Assembly: GCA_030613245.1 (NCBI GenBank)
Contig: JAUWMI010000036.1
Location: 1 to 45,798, forward strand
Reading direction: 5' to 3'
DNA: 45,798 bases
Origin: Candidatus Sumerlaeota bacterium
Lineage (GTDB): Bacteria; Sumerlaeota; Sumerlaeia; MWCT01; JAUWMI01
Shown piece after piece: positions 27,804-37,535 of this stretch. Position 1 is the first letter of the stretch; each line of letters starts with the position of its first letter. The notes beneath the pieces were generated by a model that saw only the letters and a program-made list of their open reading frames with translations, had not been told where the DNA came from and did not search any database. Both the position numbers and the translations under genes were made by a program.

Positions 27804-27817
27804 TTCAATTGCCTTCC

Positions 27818-30043
27818 TTAAACCATCCACATTCGTTCTTCGTAATCTTTCTCCGGGATTTCCATTAGGATAGGGTTCCGGAGTGGACAGCGCTCGACCT
27901 CCTGCGCATCCCGCTGGACTGTGACCTGAAACACAAGGCGCTCACCTGGATGTGCATCTAGATCACGCATGTCAATGGCTATCTCGACGATGTGATCAAT
28001 CGCCAACCGAATAATCTGTTGCGACAAGACCCAGGCGCCGTCTTCGTTTTGCTCATAGCATTGAACCGCTGTAGTGCGGAGGGTAAACTCAAAGCGCCAG
28101 GGGCGCGGCTCAAATATCATAACCACGAGCGTAGTATGCTCTGCTTGTTCGGCTGTGAACAATACCGGATCTGGATCAATGCGAAGGTAGACCATGCGCG
28201 AGTCGAATCCATAATAAATACGCCGGATCAGCAGGCGTGTCTGGTGCATGCTGCCGCCTCCCAGAGCTGGGTCATAGCGCCCGGCAAGTAACCACTCGTA
28301 ATAATTCGTGTCACGACCATCGAGTGTGGGCATGATATACGCGCGTGGCGGCAGCAGGCGTCCCATCTCACCCTTGCTTTTGATCGATACGTTGAGATAA
28401 GCCGGTGGCTGCACGCCAAGGGCCGTATAGGCATTCATAAGATGGCTACGATACAGTAGGTCGAACTCCTCGTCAACGCCGGAGGAATGCTCGTCGCCAT
28501 ACCACCAGTTCCAATCGCTTCCCTCTGCAATATAAAGCATTTTCTTGGCACGGGTAATTTGCTCAGGTGCAAGTGTGCTGCCTGAGCGCTCAAGGTGGCG
28601 TTGAATGTCCTCGCGTGTATGCGCAAGGTACTCCCACGATTTGTTATGCTCGGGATGTCCGATCCAGATTGAGAAGTTCTGGTTGATCCACGAGCCAGCG
28701 TGCAATCGTTGCAGCTCCTGATCAATCTTGTAATCCGCCAGGAAGAGCGATGGCGTTGTGGGGCGTAGCGCTTCGGAATTGGAGAGCTGGCCGTAGAGAT
28801 GCTTGAGGAACTCAACCCCGTCGTCCTGATAGTGCTCCCAGCAATTTTCGCCATCCAGGATAATAGTGACGAGATGGGGGAGACCATCTTGTTGCAACGT
28901 GGCTTGAATGTGCAAGAGGCGATTGATAAGATCGTGCGCTGCATCTTCGGGCTTCCAGTGCGCGTATTGAAATCCGATTAGATCGGAGAGGAACTGATCA
29001 CGAAACAGGATAGCGACGCTGCTCTGGTCTTTTCGAAATCGATACGGCCGATACAACAAGCGCATTGAGGCAGCGTCCAGATGTCCTTTGCGGTCTCGTT
29101 TCAGCGTTGCATTATGTAGCGATCGAGCCAGGTTGTTTTGGTCTGTAGCAATCCAGGTGATACCAGCATCGGCGAACAGTGGCACAATTTCTTCGCACAC
29201 TGCACCTTCTGCGGGCCACATCCCTCGGGGTGGCTGGCCGAAGAGATGGGTATATGACTCCACTGCCATCTCCACTTGTGCTTGGGCATCCTCGGGATAG
29301 TGGAAGCGCCTGGTTGGCATTTGGGACTGTGGGGAGCTGCGCAGCGCAATCTCGGTGTCATAAATCAGCGGAAGAATTGGATGATAGTAGGGAGTCGTGC
29401 TGATCTCAATCTGGCCATTGTCCTGAAGGCGACGATATGTTGGGAGAATCTGCTTCAGCAAATTCTGTTGGCGTGCAAGAAGCTCGAGTTTCTCCGCCTC
29501 GCTGTATTGACGGCCCTTCTGCACGAGCTCTGTGAGGAACGAATCCTTTTGTCGCAGATACGGATCTATCCAGGTCAGGTTGAACCAGACCTGGAGATCG
29601 CGGAAGTCTTCTATTGACATGTGTCTCAGCACGCGGCGCAATTCATCAGCCGATTTTGTCAATCCCCGGCTCATGCAGAGTTCGTAGTATCGGGAGTGAG
29701 GCTTAATCATGGTTTCGTAATTTGCATTGAAGAATCTCATGAGCAGGGTAATCTTGTCCTCTGTTGTCAGGGCATCTGCTGGCTTGCGTGACAGGCGCAG
29801 GCATTCGTCCTCAGCGTCGTGTTCAACGTAGTCCTCTAGCTGCTCAAGCAAACTGGGTACCAGATTGAAAGTGAGATGAACCCCCGGGAATTCGTCGAGC
29901 AACAGTGCCATGTCCAGATAGTCTTTCACTCCGTGAAGCCGAACCCACGGCATCTTGTACTCCCCGCTGGCAAGATCTTTGTAGTAAGGTTGGTGCATAT
30001 GCCAGACAAGGGCGACGTAAAGTGGTACTTTTTGTTCGTTCAT
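27818..30043 (-). CDS. Glycoside hydrolase family 57 protein
   Basis: The GH57 family contains alpha-amylases, amylopullulanases, branching enzymes and 4-alpha-glucanotransferases acting on alpha-glucans with retention. The 741-residue protein shows family region 1 at the N terminus (HMHQP, residues 15-19), region 3 with RGMWPAEGAV (nucleophile Glu279) and region 4 with ILDGENCWEHY (acid/base Asp397). A C-terminal beta-rich domain of about 250 residues follows. No signal peptide is present, so a cytoplasmic role in glycogen or another stored glucan is likely. It begins the minus-strand operon; relA starts 15 bases after its stop. Which reaction it catalyses cannot be decided from sequence alone. 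Confidence 0.9.
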   Translation of the reverse strand: MNEQKVPLYVALVWHMHQPYYKDLASGEYKMPWVRLHGVKDYLDMALLLDEFPGVHLTFNLVPSLLEQLEDYVEHDAEDECLRLSRKPADALTTEDKITLLMRFFNANYETMIKPHSRYYELCMSRGLTKSADELRRVLRHMSIEDFRDLQVWFNLTWIDPYLRQKDSFLTELVQKGRQYSEAEKLELLARQQNLLKQILPTYRRLQDNGQIEISTTPYYHPILPLIYDTEIALRSSPQSQMPTRRFHYPEDAQAQVEMAVESYTHLFGQPPRGMWPAEGAVCEEIVPLFADAGITWIATDQNNLARSLHNATLKRDRKGHLDAASMRLLYRPYRFRKDQSSVAILFRDQFLSDLIGFQYAHWKPEDAAHDLINRLLHIQATLQQDGLPHLVTIILDGENCWEHYQDDGVEFLKHLYGQLSNSEALRPTTPSLFLADYKIDQELQRLHAGSWINQNFSIWIGHPEHNKSWEYLAHTREDIQRHLERSGSTLAPEQITRAKKMLYIAEGSDWNWWYGDEHSSGVDEEFDLLYRSHLMNAYTALGVQPPAYLNVSIKSKGEMGRLLPPRAYIMPTLDGRDTNYYEWLLAGRYDPALGGGSMHQTRLLIRRIYYGFDSRMVYLRIDPDPVLFTAEQAEHTTLVVMIFEPRPWRFEFTLRTTAVQCYEQNEDGAWVLSQQIIRLAIDHIVEIAIDMRDLDAHPGERLVFQVTVQRDAQEVERCPLRNPILMEIPEKDYEERMWMV

Positions 30044-30496
30044 GTTCTAATCGCCAGTTTTCTAGTTAGGCAATGTTTTTTCGTTGAAATCTGCCGAACT
30101 GTTCTGCACACTATCTCCATTGTGTCCGACTACAGGGAAGATGACATCTGGGATTTTGTCACAGGAGATCATCTCGTCTGTGGTACGGTTTTTCCACAGT
30201 GGGAAGTGCGTTGGAATTGCTTAACGCGTGGTGTCCAGCGAATCCGTCTGTATTTTGGCCACATTCCCAATTCGCAACAGGTAGCCCGGATTTCGCAGGA
30301 ATGCCAAGCCTATATGCCTTTATGCTCTAAATAATGTATGGCCTATTTTCGACGCAAAAAAAATCGTACGCGTTCGTAGTACTCCTTTGGGTAAAAGATA
30401 TCTATATTTTGCCCCTTTCCAGGACGCTGTGTAAAGAAGAAATTCGGATGGACAAGTCCCCAGACGGCTATGCTAGAGCCTAAGGAGGGCGAGCAT
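30044..30496. other. Divergent intergenic region between the two glycan operons
   Basis: This 453-base region should hold the promoters of both operons. I see no strong sigma-70 pair; the best -10-like site on the plus strand is TATATT in the T/A-rich stretch around 30410. A 70-codon plus-strand frame (GTG at 30122 to the stop at 30334, beginning VSDYREDDIWDFVTGD) reads like protein but lacks a ribosome site and a recognisable family. I leave it uncalled. A good ribosome site, AAGGAGG (30482-30488), precedes the next gene. Confidence 0.4.
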
Positions 30497-31903
30497 ATGG
30501 CACATTCGGTGGCACCGGGTAGTCCGTCACCTATTCAGATTGAGGTTGCCTCCTCTTTACTGCCAGAGACCCGAGGGCTGGTTCTTCACCTGGACCCGAA
30601 GATGCAGTCTGAGCAGTTGGAGTCGGCTGTGGAGCGCGGTGCTCAAGCCGGGTTTAATCTGCTTTTGGTGCGCGTGTTCTCGCGTGGTCTCACGGCCTAC
30701 CCAAGTGAGGTAATGGCGAGCTATCGCTTGCCAAGACAAAATCGCAAGTTTTGGGGATGGGATCCGTTAGCCAGGTGCGTTGATGTGGCGCAGAGCCACG
30801 GTATGCTTGTCTACGTAGTGATAGAGGCGCTCTGCGCAGCCGATCGTATTCGTCGTCGGCCGAAGCCGATTCTAAGCAGGTATCCGCGGTGGGGTATGCG
30901 CAATAAGTCCGGGGCCTTTGTTCCTGTGGGCAATATGGACAAGTTGGTATTTTTGTGTCCGTTCAACCCTGCTGTTCGCCGATTTATTGGCGACCTGGTG
31001 TGCGAGCTGGTAGAGGGATATCCAGTTTCTGGGGTGGTGTTTGACTTTGTTCCGTTCCCCACGCTTGGGGACGATCCAAAAACTGCATTTTGCTTCTGCC
31101 CAAGCTGTAAGAGCCAGGTAGCCTCGGATCTCACGATTGACCTGGAGACGTTGGACTTTGCCACTCAAAGCCAGGATGTCACAAAGTGGACTAGCTGGAA
31201 GCGGCAGCGTTTCTCCAAAACGATGGCGTACTGGCGCATGCGTATCCGCAAGGTGCGCAGAAATATTCCGCTCATAATTCAGGTGTCGAATTCAGCGCTT
31301 CTCCGGCAGGCAGAAGTCAAGGATGGCTGGAATTATGCCACGCTCCTTGAGGAAGGTTGCTTTATGGAGGTGCTGGCACAGGGCTACTCGCCGGATGTTG
31401 CAAAGCTACAGGCTGAGCTGGATCAAGACGTCAAGCAGCTACCGGAAAACATAACATTGCTCCCTCTGCTTCCGGCTTCAAGCACTCATACCTTGTGCCA
31501 AGTCGCCGAGCATATTCGCCGGCTCGCGATGCCCGGAGCAGTCTACGATCTGGCCGAGCCCTTGAACCAGGAGCAGAGCGCTGAGATCGAGGAACGGATA
31601 TTTAGGAAGCCTGCGTTTGTGCCTGAGGTCAGCCCGCTTGCGGGTGCAGAAAATCTGATTGGCCAGCTCATCAAACTGGTTCCGAATAACGTGAATCTCC
31701 ACAGTTTCTTTAAGGATCTGCTAAAGTTTCTCAACATGGAGGGGCAGAATCTTGGTGTTGAACAGTTGCATCAGATAATTGAAAACCTTCAGGGAATCGA
31801 AATCCAGATACGCGCAGGGAAAATTCAGATCGGAGATGCTGCTGAGCCGGTGTTGCGCAACCTCAGCCTCGCACGCCGGATGTTGCGGCTCCTCACTCTC
31901 TAG
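30497..31903 (+). CDS. GHL10-like putative glycosyl hydrolase-related protein
   Basis: The 468-residue protein resembles the GHL10 (DUF4015/YngK) type of TIM-barrel proteins, which are predicted sugar-binding or glycosidase-like enzymes. Evidence is RGLVLHLDPKMQSEQLESAV, GFNLLLVRVFSRGLTAYPSE, FWGWDPLARCVDVAQSHGM, and SGVVFDFVPFP, an extended acidic strand like those that carry catalytic Asp in these folds. FCFCPSC suggests a metal site. The C-terminal 120 residues look helical. Activity is unproven. I choose the ATG at 30497 because AAGGAGG lies eight bases upstream; an earlier in-frame ATG at 30470 has no such site. It opens the plus-strand operon. Confidence 0.65.
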   Translation: MAHSVAPGSPSPIQIEVASSLLPETRGLVLHLDPKMQSEQLESAVERGAQAGFNLLLVRVFSRGLTAYPSEVMASYRLPRQNRKFWGWDPLARCVDVAQSHGMLVYVVIEALCAADRIRRRPKPILSRYPRWGMRNKSGAFVPVGNMDKLVFLCPFNPAVRRFIGDLVCELVEGYPVSGVVFDFVPFPTLGDDPKTAFCFCPSCKSQVASDLTIDLETLDFATQSQDVTKWTSWKRQRFSKTMAYWRMRIRKVRRNIPLIIQVSNSALLRQAEVKDGWNYATLLEEGCFMEVLAQGYSPDVAKLQAELDQDVKQLPENITLLPLLPASSTHTLCQVAEHIRRLAMPGAVYDLAEPLNQEQSAEIEERIFRKPAFVPEVSPLAGAENLIGQLIKLVPNNVNLHSFFKDLLKFLNMEGQNLGVEQLHQIIENLQGIEIQIRAGKIQIGDAAEPVLRNLSLARRMLRLLTL

Positions 31904-31950
31904 CTGCGCATCAGATTCACCCGGATGATAGGCTGTGGCCGTCACTGCGG

Positions 31951-34419
31951 ATGATGAAACGGGATGCAGAAGGCGGGGCTCACAAGGAGAGGGCGGTCCG
32001 ACCCTTGCAGAGTTCTTATCGCACCACAACGCTTATTCTTCTTGGCTATGCGGTCTCTTGTGCCTTCATCTTTCGCACTGTTCTGAACAATACCTGTCTG
32101 CTCTATGGCACTGATACTGTAACTCATGACTATTTGACTGCGCTGTATGGCTGGGAGGCCATCCGGTTGTGGGGCACCTTGCCTCTCTGGCACCCGCATC
32201 TTTTCGGTGGCATCCCCTTTATCGGGTCTTTTGCATTCTGTCCGTTCTATCCAACCCAGCTTTTGTATCTTTTTATTCCCCTTCCGCTCGCATTTAACCT
32301 GCAGTATTGCGTGAATGCCTTCCTGGCCGCATGCTTCATGTATTTCTTTTGCCGCACCATGGGTCTTGCGCGGCTCTTCGCCTTCTTTGCTGGATTGATG
32401 TTCCTGCTCAGTGGCCATTTTATCACGCTAACCTATCCCGGTCACCTGCAAAAGTTTCAAGCAATCGTCTGGATGCCTGCAGTGTTCGGGTTTTTGAAGC
32501 AAGGAATGGAGCGACGTCGGTTTGGCAATTTTGTGCTGGCAGGCTTTGCCTTGGGAATGCAGCTATTGGCCGGCCACGTTCAGATTGCGTTCTATACAGT
32601 GCTGGTAGGGCTGGTGTTCTGCATCTGGCTAGCTACGGGCGAAAGGACTGGCCACACGAAGGTAAAAAATCTGGGTTTTGCTGTCACTGGCCTTGTCCTT
32701 ATGGCCGTTGTCGCAGGAGCATGGAGTGGTGTGCAAATGCTTCCCGGATATGAGATGGCCAGTCGATCCAATCGCGCCACGGGAGTCAGCTACCTCGACG
32801 CCACACAAAGCTCGTATCCGCCATGGGAGATGATCGAAACTTTGCTGCCGCGCTTTACCGGAGATTCCCTTGCTGGGACATCTCGCCCCTATTGGGGTGC
32901 ATGGGGTGAACGACTGGTAAGCGACTATGCAGGAATGGGGGTATGGGTGCTTGCAGTGTGTGCGTTGGTTATGAGCCGGCGTCGTGAGCGTTTTCTTTTC
33001 GCCGGGCTCTTCTGCGTAGGGGCCTTGCTGGCAATGGGAAGCCATTCACCCCTGTACTGGATGGCGTACCATTGGTTTCCCGGGATCGATCGCTTCCGTT
33101 CGCCTGCTGCAATCATGATAGTCATGACCATTTCGCTGACCTACTTGAGCGGGGTGGGTCTTGAAGAGATACTTGGCAAAAGCTGGTCGCACAAGCGTCG
33201 GACATGGTTCTTACGGATAGGCCTGGGGCTGGCCTTCGCTACATTGTTAACCCTTGGACTGATCTGGCTGATCATAGAGCCACGCTTCGAGCAGGGCCTG
33301 AAGGCTGCATCCCCGGCCACAATGCAACTTTTTTATCAGCGCGGGCTTGACGTGTTGTGGAGTGCAAAACATAGTCTTGCCTTTGCCTGTGCTGTGTTTG
33401 CTCTGCTCTTTCTCTATCAGTACCTTTCCGGCAAGGGAGCGACGGCGCGGCCAAAGTCGCTGGCCCGGGTAATGGTGCTAGGCGGGTTTGTGCTGGCTTG
33501 CAGTCTTGATCTTTACTTGAACGATCGAAATTTTATCCGACCAATGAAGGTAGAGCCGTTTTACCGCTATCTCTATCATACCTGGAGCGATGATTATCTG
33601 GAGGAGCAAGACCCTCCGGTCCGAATGCTTGACCTCGAAAATCTCCTCAAAAATCGCATGATCGTTCGCCACATCTCCACGCTACACGGGTACCACCCAA
33701 TTGCCTATCAGAAGTACTTTAATCTCGTGGGTGCGCTCGGATTCACCAAACCTGCTTTTAACCAGCTCTTCTTTTTACGATTTCTGATTGCGCCGGAGGG
33801 AAACGCTGTTGACAATCACTACCGCCCTGTGTTCACAAGAGAGCATCAGACGCTCTATATGTACAGCCTATCTGGCGCGCTGCCACAGCCTGAACACGCG
33901 GCTAGCGCTGGCGATCTCTCGTACGCATACTTCCCACAGGAGATTAGATATCTCGAAACCGAGGAGGAGATTCTTGCGAAGATGAAGCAGGATTCGTTTA
34001 GCCCGTACAAGACGTCGTATGCTCTTGGCCGGCCGCGCGTGGTGAGTAATAAAAGCGTCAGCGACGGAACATATCGAAGCCGCGTGATTCTATATGAAGA
34101 TAACCGGGTGGAGATAGAAACGCACTGTCCCGCGCCGAGCTGGTGCATAACAGCAGATTATGCGGCACCGGGATGGCAAGCATGGCTGAACGGCTCAGGG
34201 CGATTACCCATAGTAACGGCAAATTACTTTTTCCGCATGGTGCACCTGCCGGCTGGCACACACCGTGTCGTTTTCGTCTATCAGCCATTCTCGTTTCGAT
34301 TGGGATTGTATCTGACAGGACTTGTGCTGGCCGGAGGTATTGCGCTTGCAATTGGTGCGCGGCGGCGCAGTCGTGCGTACCCGTTGTATTCTCCAAAGAA
34401 CCAGAATTTCCAGGATTAG
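31951..34419 (+). CDS. YfhO-family polytopic membrane protein
   Basis: The 822-residue protein has about 12 membrane segments and a large C-terminal periplasmic region that ends with a final membrane helix. YfhO-type proteins are thought to glycosylate teichoic acids or other surface glycans. Recognisable stretches are LPLWHPHLFGGIPFIGSFAF, SGHFITLTYPGHLQKFQAIV and, near the end, APGWQAWLNGSGR, which is the same type of C-terminal beta domain as in the 595-residue protein (FWFPGWQVYLNG). It begins 48 bases after the GHL10-like gene and ends seven bases before the next. Confidence 0.82.
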   Translation: MMKRDAEGGAHKERAVRPLQSSYRTTTLILLGYAVSCAFIFRTVLNNTCLLYGTDTVTHDYLTALYGWEAIRLWGTLPLWHPHLFGGIPFIGSFAFCPFYPTQLLYLFIPLPLAFNLQYCVNAFLAACFMYFFCRTMGLARLFAFFAGLMFLLSGHFITLTYPGHLQKFQAIVWMPAVFGFLKQGMERRRFGNFVLAGFALGMQLLAGHVQIAFYTVLVGLVFCIWLATGERTGHTKVKNLGFAVTGLVLMAVVAGAWSGVQMLPGYEMASRSNRATGVSYLDATQSSYPPWEMIETLLPRFTGDSLAGTSRPYWGAWGERLVSDYAGMGVWVLAVCALVMSRRRERFLFAGLFCVGALLAMGSHSPLYWMAYHWFPGIDRFRSPAAIMIVMTISLTYLSGVGLEEILGKSWSHKRRTWFLRIGLGLAFATLLTLGLIWLIIEPRFEQGLKAASPATMQLFYQRGLDVLWSAKHSLAFACAVFALLFLYQYLSGKGATARPKSLARVMVLGGFVLACSLDLYLNDRNFIRPMKVEPFYRYLYHTWSDDYLEEQDPPVRMLDLENLLKNRMIVRHISTLHGYHPIAYQKYFNLVGALGFTKPAFNQLFFLRFLIAPEGNAVDNHYRPVFTREHQTLYMYSLSGALPQPEHAASAGDLSYAYFPQEIRYLETEEEILAKMKQDSFSPYKTSYALGRPRVVSNKSVSDGTYRSRVILYEDNRVEIETHCPAPSWCITADYAAPGWQAWLNGSGRLPIVTANYFFRMVHLPAGTHRVVFVYQPFSFRLGLYLTGLVLAGGIALAIGARRRSRAYPLYSPKNQNFQD

Positions 34420-34425
34420 CGCGTG

Positions 34426-36066
34426 ATGGGGACTGAACTCAGTGAGAAGAAGATTGTTCTTGTGGTGGTGTTTTTGTGTCTTATTGGGATGGTATTTTCC
34501 CTTGGATTCACACCAGTTCGCTCGAGCAACGATGTCTGGTGGCAGCTCAAGAGCGGGAAGTACATTGTTCAACATCGCGGGTTGCCCCACTACGATGTTT
34601 TCACGTTTACGGGGGAGAACATTGAGTGGCACAATCACGAGTGGTTGGCACAGGTTATCATGTACGGGGCGTATGCGCTTGGTGATGCCAGCGAGTTTGG
34701 GGGGCTGCGCTGCGTTATCACGCTCAAGACCCTGGTGCTGATTGCAACGTTCCTTTTGCTGTGTTGGTTTATTTACATGCGAAGCCAGAGCTGGCTAGTT
34801 GCTGTGCTGTTTGCACTGATTGCTGCGGCTGTCTCAAAACGAACCATCTACCCCCGCCCACCCGTTTTTAGCTACCTCCTGTTCGCCGGTTACCTTTACG
34901 TGTTATGGGGCTACTGGAGTGGCAGACTAAGCTGGCGGTGGCTTATCGCGCTGCCTCTCCTGATGGTGCTCTGGGTAAATCTCCATGGTTTCTTCGTGCT
35001 CGGGATTTTCCTGCTGGGGGTCTACCTTGTGGCAAGCGTGCTGCAGAATTTCTATACATGTAACATCCTGCACGAGCCGCTTGATGCGCAGCAGATACGC
35101 AGAACACGCACTCTCGCCCTGCTGTTTGGTCTCTGTATCCTCGCTTCGCTGATCAATCCGTACGGCTATAAGCTTTACATGCTTGGTTGGCGCTTTATGG
35201 GGAATAAAGATCTTGTGCGGATTATTCCGGAGTTGCGGTCCCCGGATTTCTTCTTCACCAGGGGCTACGAGTTTATGATTGCCTTTCTGCTCCTCGGCTT
35301 TATGGTGGTGAAGCGGAAGATTCCCAGTCTCGCGGAATTGTTCATCATAGCAATCTTTTTCCACCTTTCAATTCAGCACGTTCGGTACTTGCCCCTGTTT
35401 GCGCTCGCAGCGGCCCCGCTCTGTGGGTGGCTGGCACGCGAACTGCTCCAGGAAGTCCCTCGCCAATTTCACCGACCCACGCACTATGCCCTGTTGGGTG
35501 CAGTGCTCATTTTTAGCGCTTATTCCGTTGCCCATCACCGCGAGGGTGAGAGCTACCTTGAGCGCAATCTCCAGCTTGCCCGGGGCATGGAATTTCGCCA
35601 GGAGAACTATCCGGTAAAGGTGTGCGACTTCATTATTGCGAACAACTTTTCCGGCAGGATGTACAATCAGATCAACTACGCAGGATACCTGATTTGGCGT
35701 CTCAGCCCGGAGCATAACAAAGTTTTTACTGACAGCCGCTATGATGTCTTTGGCGACAAGTTCGTCTGGGATGAGCAGCGCATTCAACTGGGGATTGATC
35801 GGAGTGCACCTGCTTATAGCTGGGACGAGCTGCTTGATTTGAAGTACGGGATCAATTTTATCGTAATCTCCCGCGATGCTCCGCTGAATGTTCGCCTTAA
35901 AGATCATCTAGACTGGCGTCTGGTATTCTGGTGGATTTCCTTGCGCTCTGCCAGCTCGTTGGCGGGCTACAATATCTACGTGCGAAACACTCCTGAAAAC
36001 CAGGCGCTCATTGCACGCTGCGAGAACTCTTTTCGCCTTTTCTCTGTGCGCGATCGCTATGACTGA
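34426..36066 (+). CDS. Polytopic membrane protein, unassigned (GT-C-like)
   Basis: I do not recognise a named family. The 546-residue protein has around ten hydrophobic segments. An N-terminal extracytoplasmic loop runs from SNDVWWQLKSGKYIVQHRGL to FTGENIEWHNHEWLAQ, with acidic and His residues in the place where GT-C enzymes keep the catalytic site. The last 150 residues are soluble (KVFTDSRYDVFGDKFVWDEQ). I start at the ATG at 34426 (a GTG at 34423 is in frame too). Its stop overlaps the start of the next gene by eight bases, so the two are translationally coupled. Confidence 0.65.
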   Translation: MGTELSEKKIVLVVVFLCLIGMVFSLGFTPVRSSNDVWWQLKSGKYIVQHRGLPHYDVFTFTGENIEWHNHEWLAQVIMYGAYALGDASEFGGLRCVITLKTLVLIATFLLLCWFIYMRSQSWLVAVLFALIAAAVSKRTIYPRPPVFSYLLFAGYLYVLWGYWSGRLSWRWLIALPLLMVLWVNLHGFFVLGIFLLGVYLVASVLQNFYTCNILHEPLDAQQIRRTRTLALLFGLCILASLINPYGYKLYMLGWRFMGNKDLVRIIPELRSPDFFFTRGYEFMIAFLLLGFMVVKRKIPSLAELFIIAIFFHLSIQHVRYLPLFALAAAPLCGWLARELLQEVPRQFHRPTHYALLGAVLIFSAYSVAHHREGESYLERNLQLARGMEFRQENYPVKVCDFIIANNFSGRMYNQINYAGYLIWRLSPEHNKVFTDSRYDVFGDKFVWDEQRIQLGIDRSAPAYSWDELLDLKYGINFIVISRDAPLNVRLKDHLDWRLVFWWISLRSASSLAGYNIYVRNTPENQALIARCENSFRLFSVRDRYD

Positions 36067-37384
36067 CCGAAATCAATCCAGCAGGGTTATGCCTAACGCC
36101 AATCACCGTCTGCTTTTGGGACGACGCTGTGCGCTATGGTTGGTCTGCGTACTTGCTGCCTTCCTTTATTTCAAACAGAATGTCTACACGGCGTTCTACC
36201 ACGCACATAACAACGACTTCCACCACCTTTATCTTGGTGCGAAGTTACTGAGCAAGGGTGGGAATCCGTATGACGTGGACCAACTGCTTGCAGCAATGCG
36301 GTTGCACGGCATCACGCGCCTGAACCCATACGTATACCTGCCCTTTACCGGCCTCGTGCTCGCTCCGCTGACCTTTCTGTCGTTGTCCGGTGCATCGCAC
36401 GTTTGGTTTGTGGTGAATCATCTGTTTTTATTCGCCAGTTTCATTATACTAATTCATCTTCTCCCAATGCGTTTGCGCATGGAGCACGTGGCATTTGCGT
36501 TGCTGGTTGCCGCCTTTTCAGTACCGTTTTATCGAACGCTCACCGCCGGCCAGCTTAATGCGGCACTACTTCTGCTCTATTGCCTGATCTGGTGGGCGTC
36601 CGAACGCAAGAGACCGATCCTGACGGGCAGCCTGCTCGCAGCTGCAACGTTATTCAAGATCAGTCCGGGCATTATGTTTCTCTATTTTGCATGGAAGCGG
36701 GATTGGAGGGCCGTGGGGTGGGGCGTGGTAGTGCTTGTTGTTTTACTGGTTGCCTCTGTGGTGGCAGTTGGACCGCAAGTGCATCTCGATTTTATACCAC
36801 TCCTTCAAGAGATGTCCTACGGCCAGTCAACATGGGCAGAGTTTGGCCGCACCTACTACGTTGATCCCGCTAATCAGTCATTTAATTCGTTGTTTAATCA
36901 CCTCTTTGCTGAGAATCCCTATACCACAGTGCTGGTGCCTCTCGGGCCATACTTCGCAAACGGGCTGAGCGTGGTTGCTGCCGCTCTTTTTGCGGCGCTT
37001 GTGCTGGTAGTAACGTGGCCACGCCGCACTGCAACGCCGGTGTATTCTCCTCAAGGTTCTCTGCTCCACTACAGCCTCTTCATCTTTCTGTCGCTCTTGA
37101 TCCCCAGTCTACTGTGGGATCATTATCTCGTCGTTCTGTTTCTTCCGATTTTTGCTATATATGCGCAGCTGTTTGGGACTAAACGCATTGTGCCGATTCT
37201 ACTTTTTGTCATTAGCGTTGCGCTGATCTGTGTCTCGATAAACTTTGAACACCCTGCGTTTCGAAGCGGACTCGGTATCTTTCTGATGTCAACAAAGCTC
37301 CTCGCCATGCTTATCTTATTTTTCCTTACGCTGAGTTTTTCACTTCCCAAGCGTACACGCTTTATCCCTGCCGGACCAGCGTGA
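36059..37384 (+). CDS. GT87-like (DUF2029) polytopic membrane glycosyltransferase
   Basis: The 441-residue protein resembles the DUF2029/GT87 family of polyprenol-phosphate-sugar dependent mannosyltransferases. The segment NDFHHLYLGAKLLSKGGNPYD contains the first-loop acidic residue, and YLPFTGLVLAPLTFL and TAGQLNAALLLLYCLIW are typical. About nine or ten membrane segments follow. The open frame reaches back to 36011, but the ATG at 36059, overlapping the upstream stop by eight bases, is where similarity begins. It is the last gene of the plus-strand operon. Confidence 0.72.
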   Translation: MTDRNQSSRVMPNANHRLLLGRRCALWLVCVLAAFLYFKQNVYTAFYHAHNNDFHHLYLGAKLLSKGGNPYDVDQLLAAMRLHGITRLNPYVYLPFTGLVLAPLTFLSLSGASHVWFVVNHLFLFASFIILIHLLPMRLRMEHVAFALLVAAFSVPFYRTLTAGQLNAALLLLYCLIWWASERKRPILTGSLLAAATLFKISPGIMFLYFAWKRDWRAVGWGVVVLVVLLVASVVAVGPQVHLDFIPLLQEMSYGQSTWAEFGRTYYVDPANQSFNSLFNHLFAENPYTTVLVPLGPYFANGLSVVAAALFAALVLVVTWPRRTATPVYSPQGSLLHYSLFIFLSLLIPSLLWDHYLVVLFLPIFAIYAQLFGTKRIVPILLFVISVALICVSINFEHPAFRSGLGIFLMSTKLLAMLILFFLTLSFSLPKRTRFIPAGPA

Positions 37385-37535
37385 CTCTTTGCAAAGAAAT
37401 GCAGAGTGCTGTGGCGCCAGTCGTGACAGAGCGAGTAGTTAGAGGCGCGCAACTTCGGAGAAAAGAAATTGACAGTACACTGTTTGTTATGTGAAAAAAG
37501 CTATGAAGCAATGAAAAGCTGAAAGGAGGGATACG

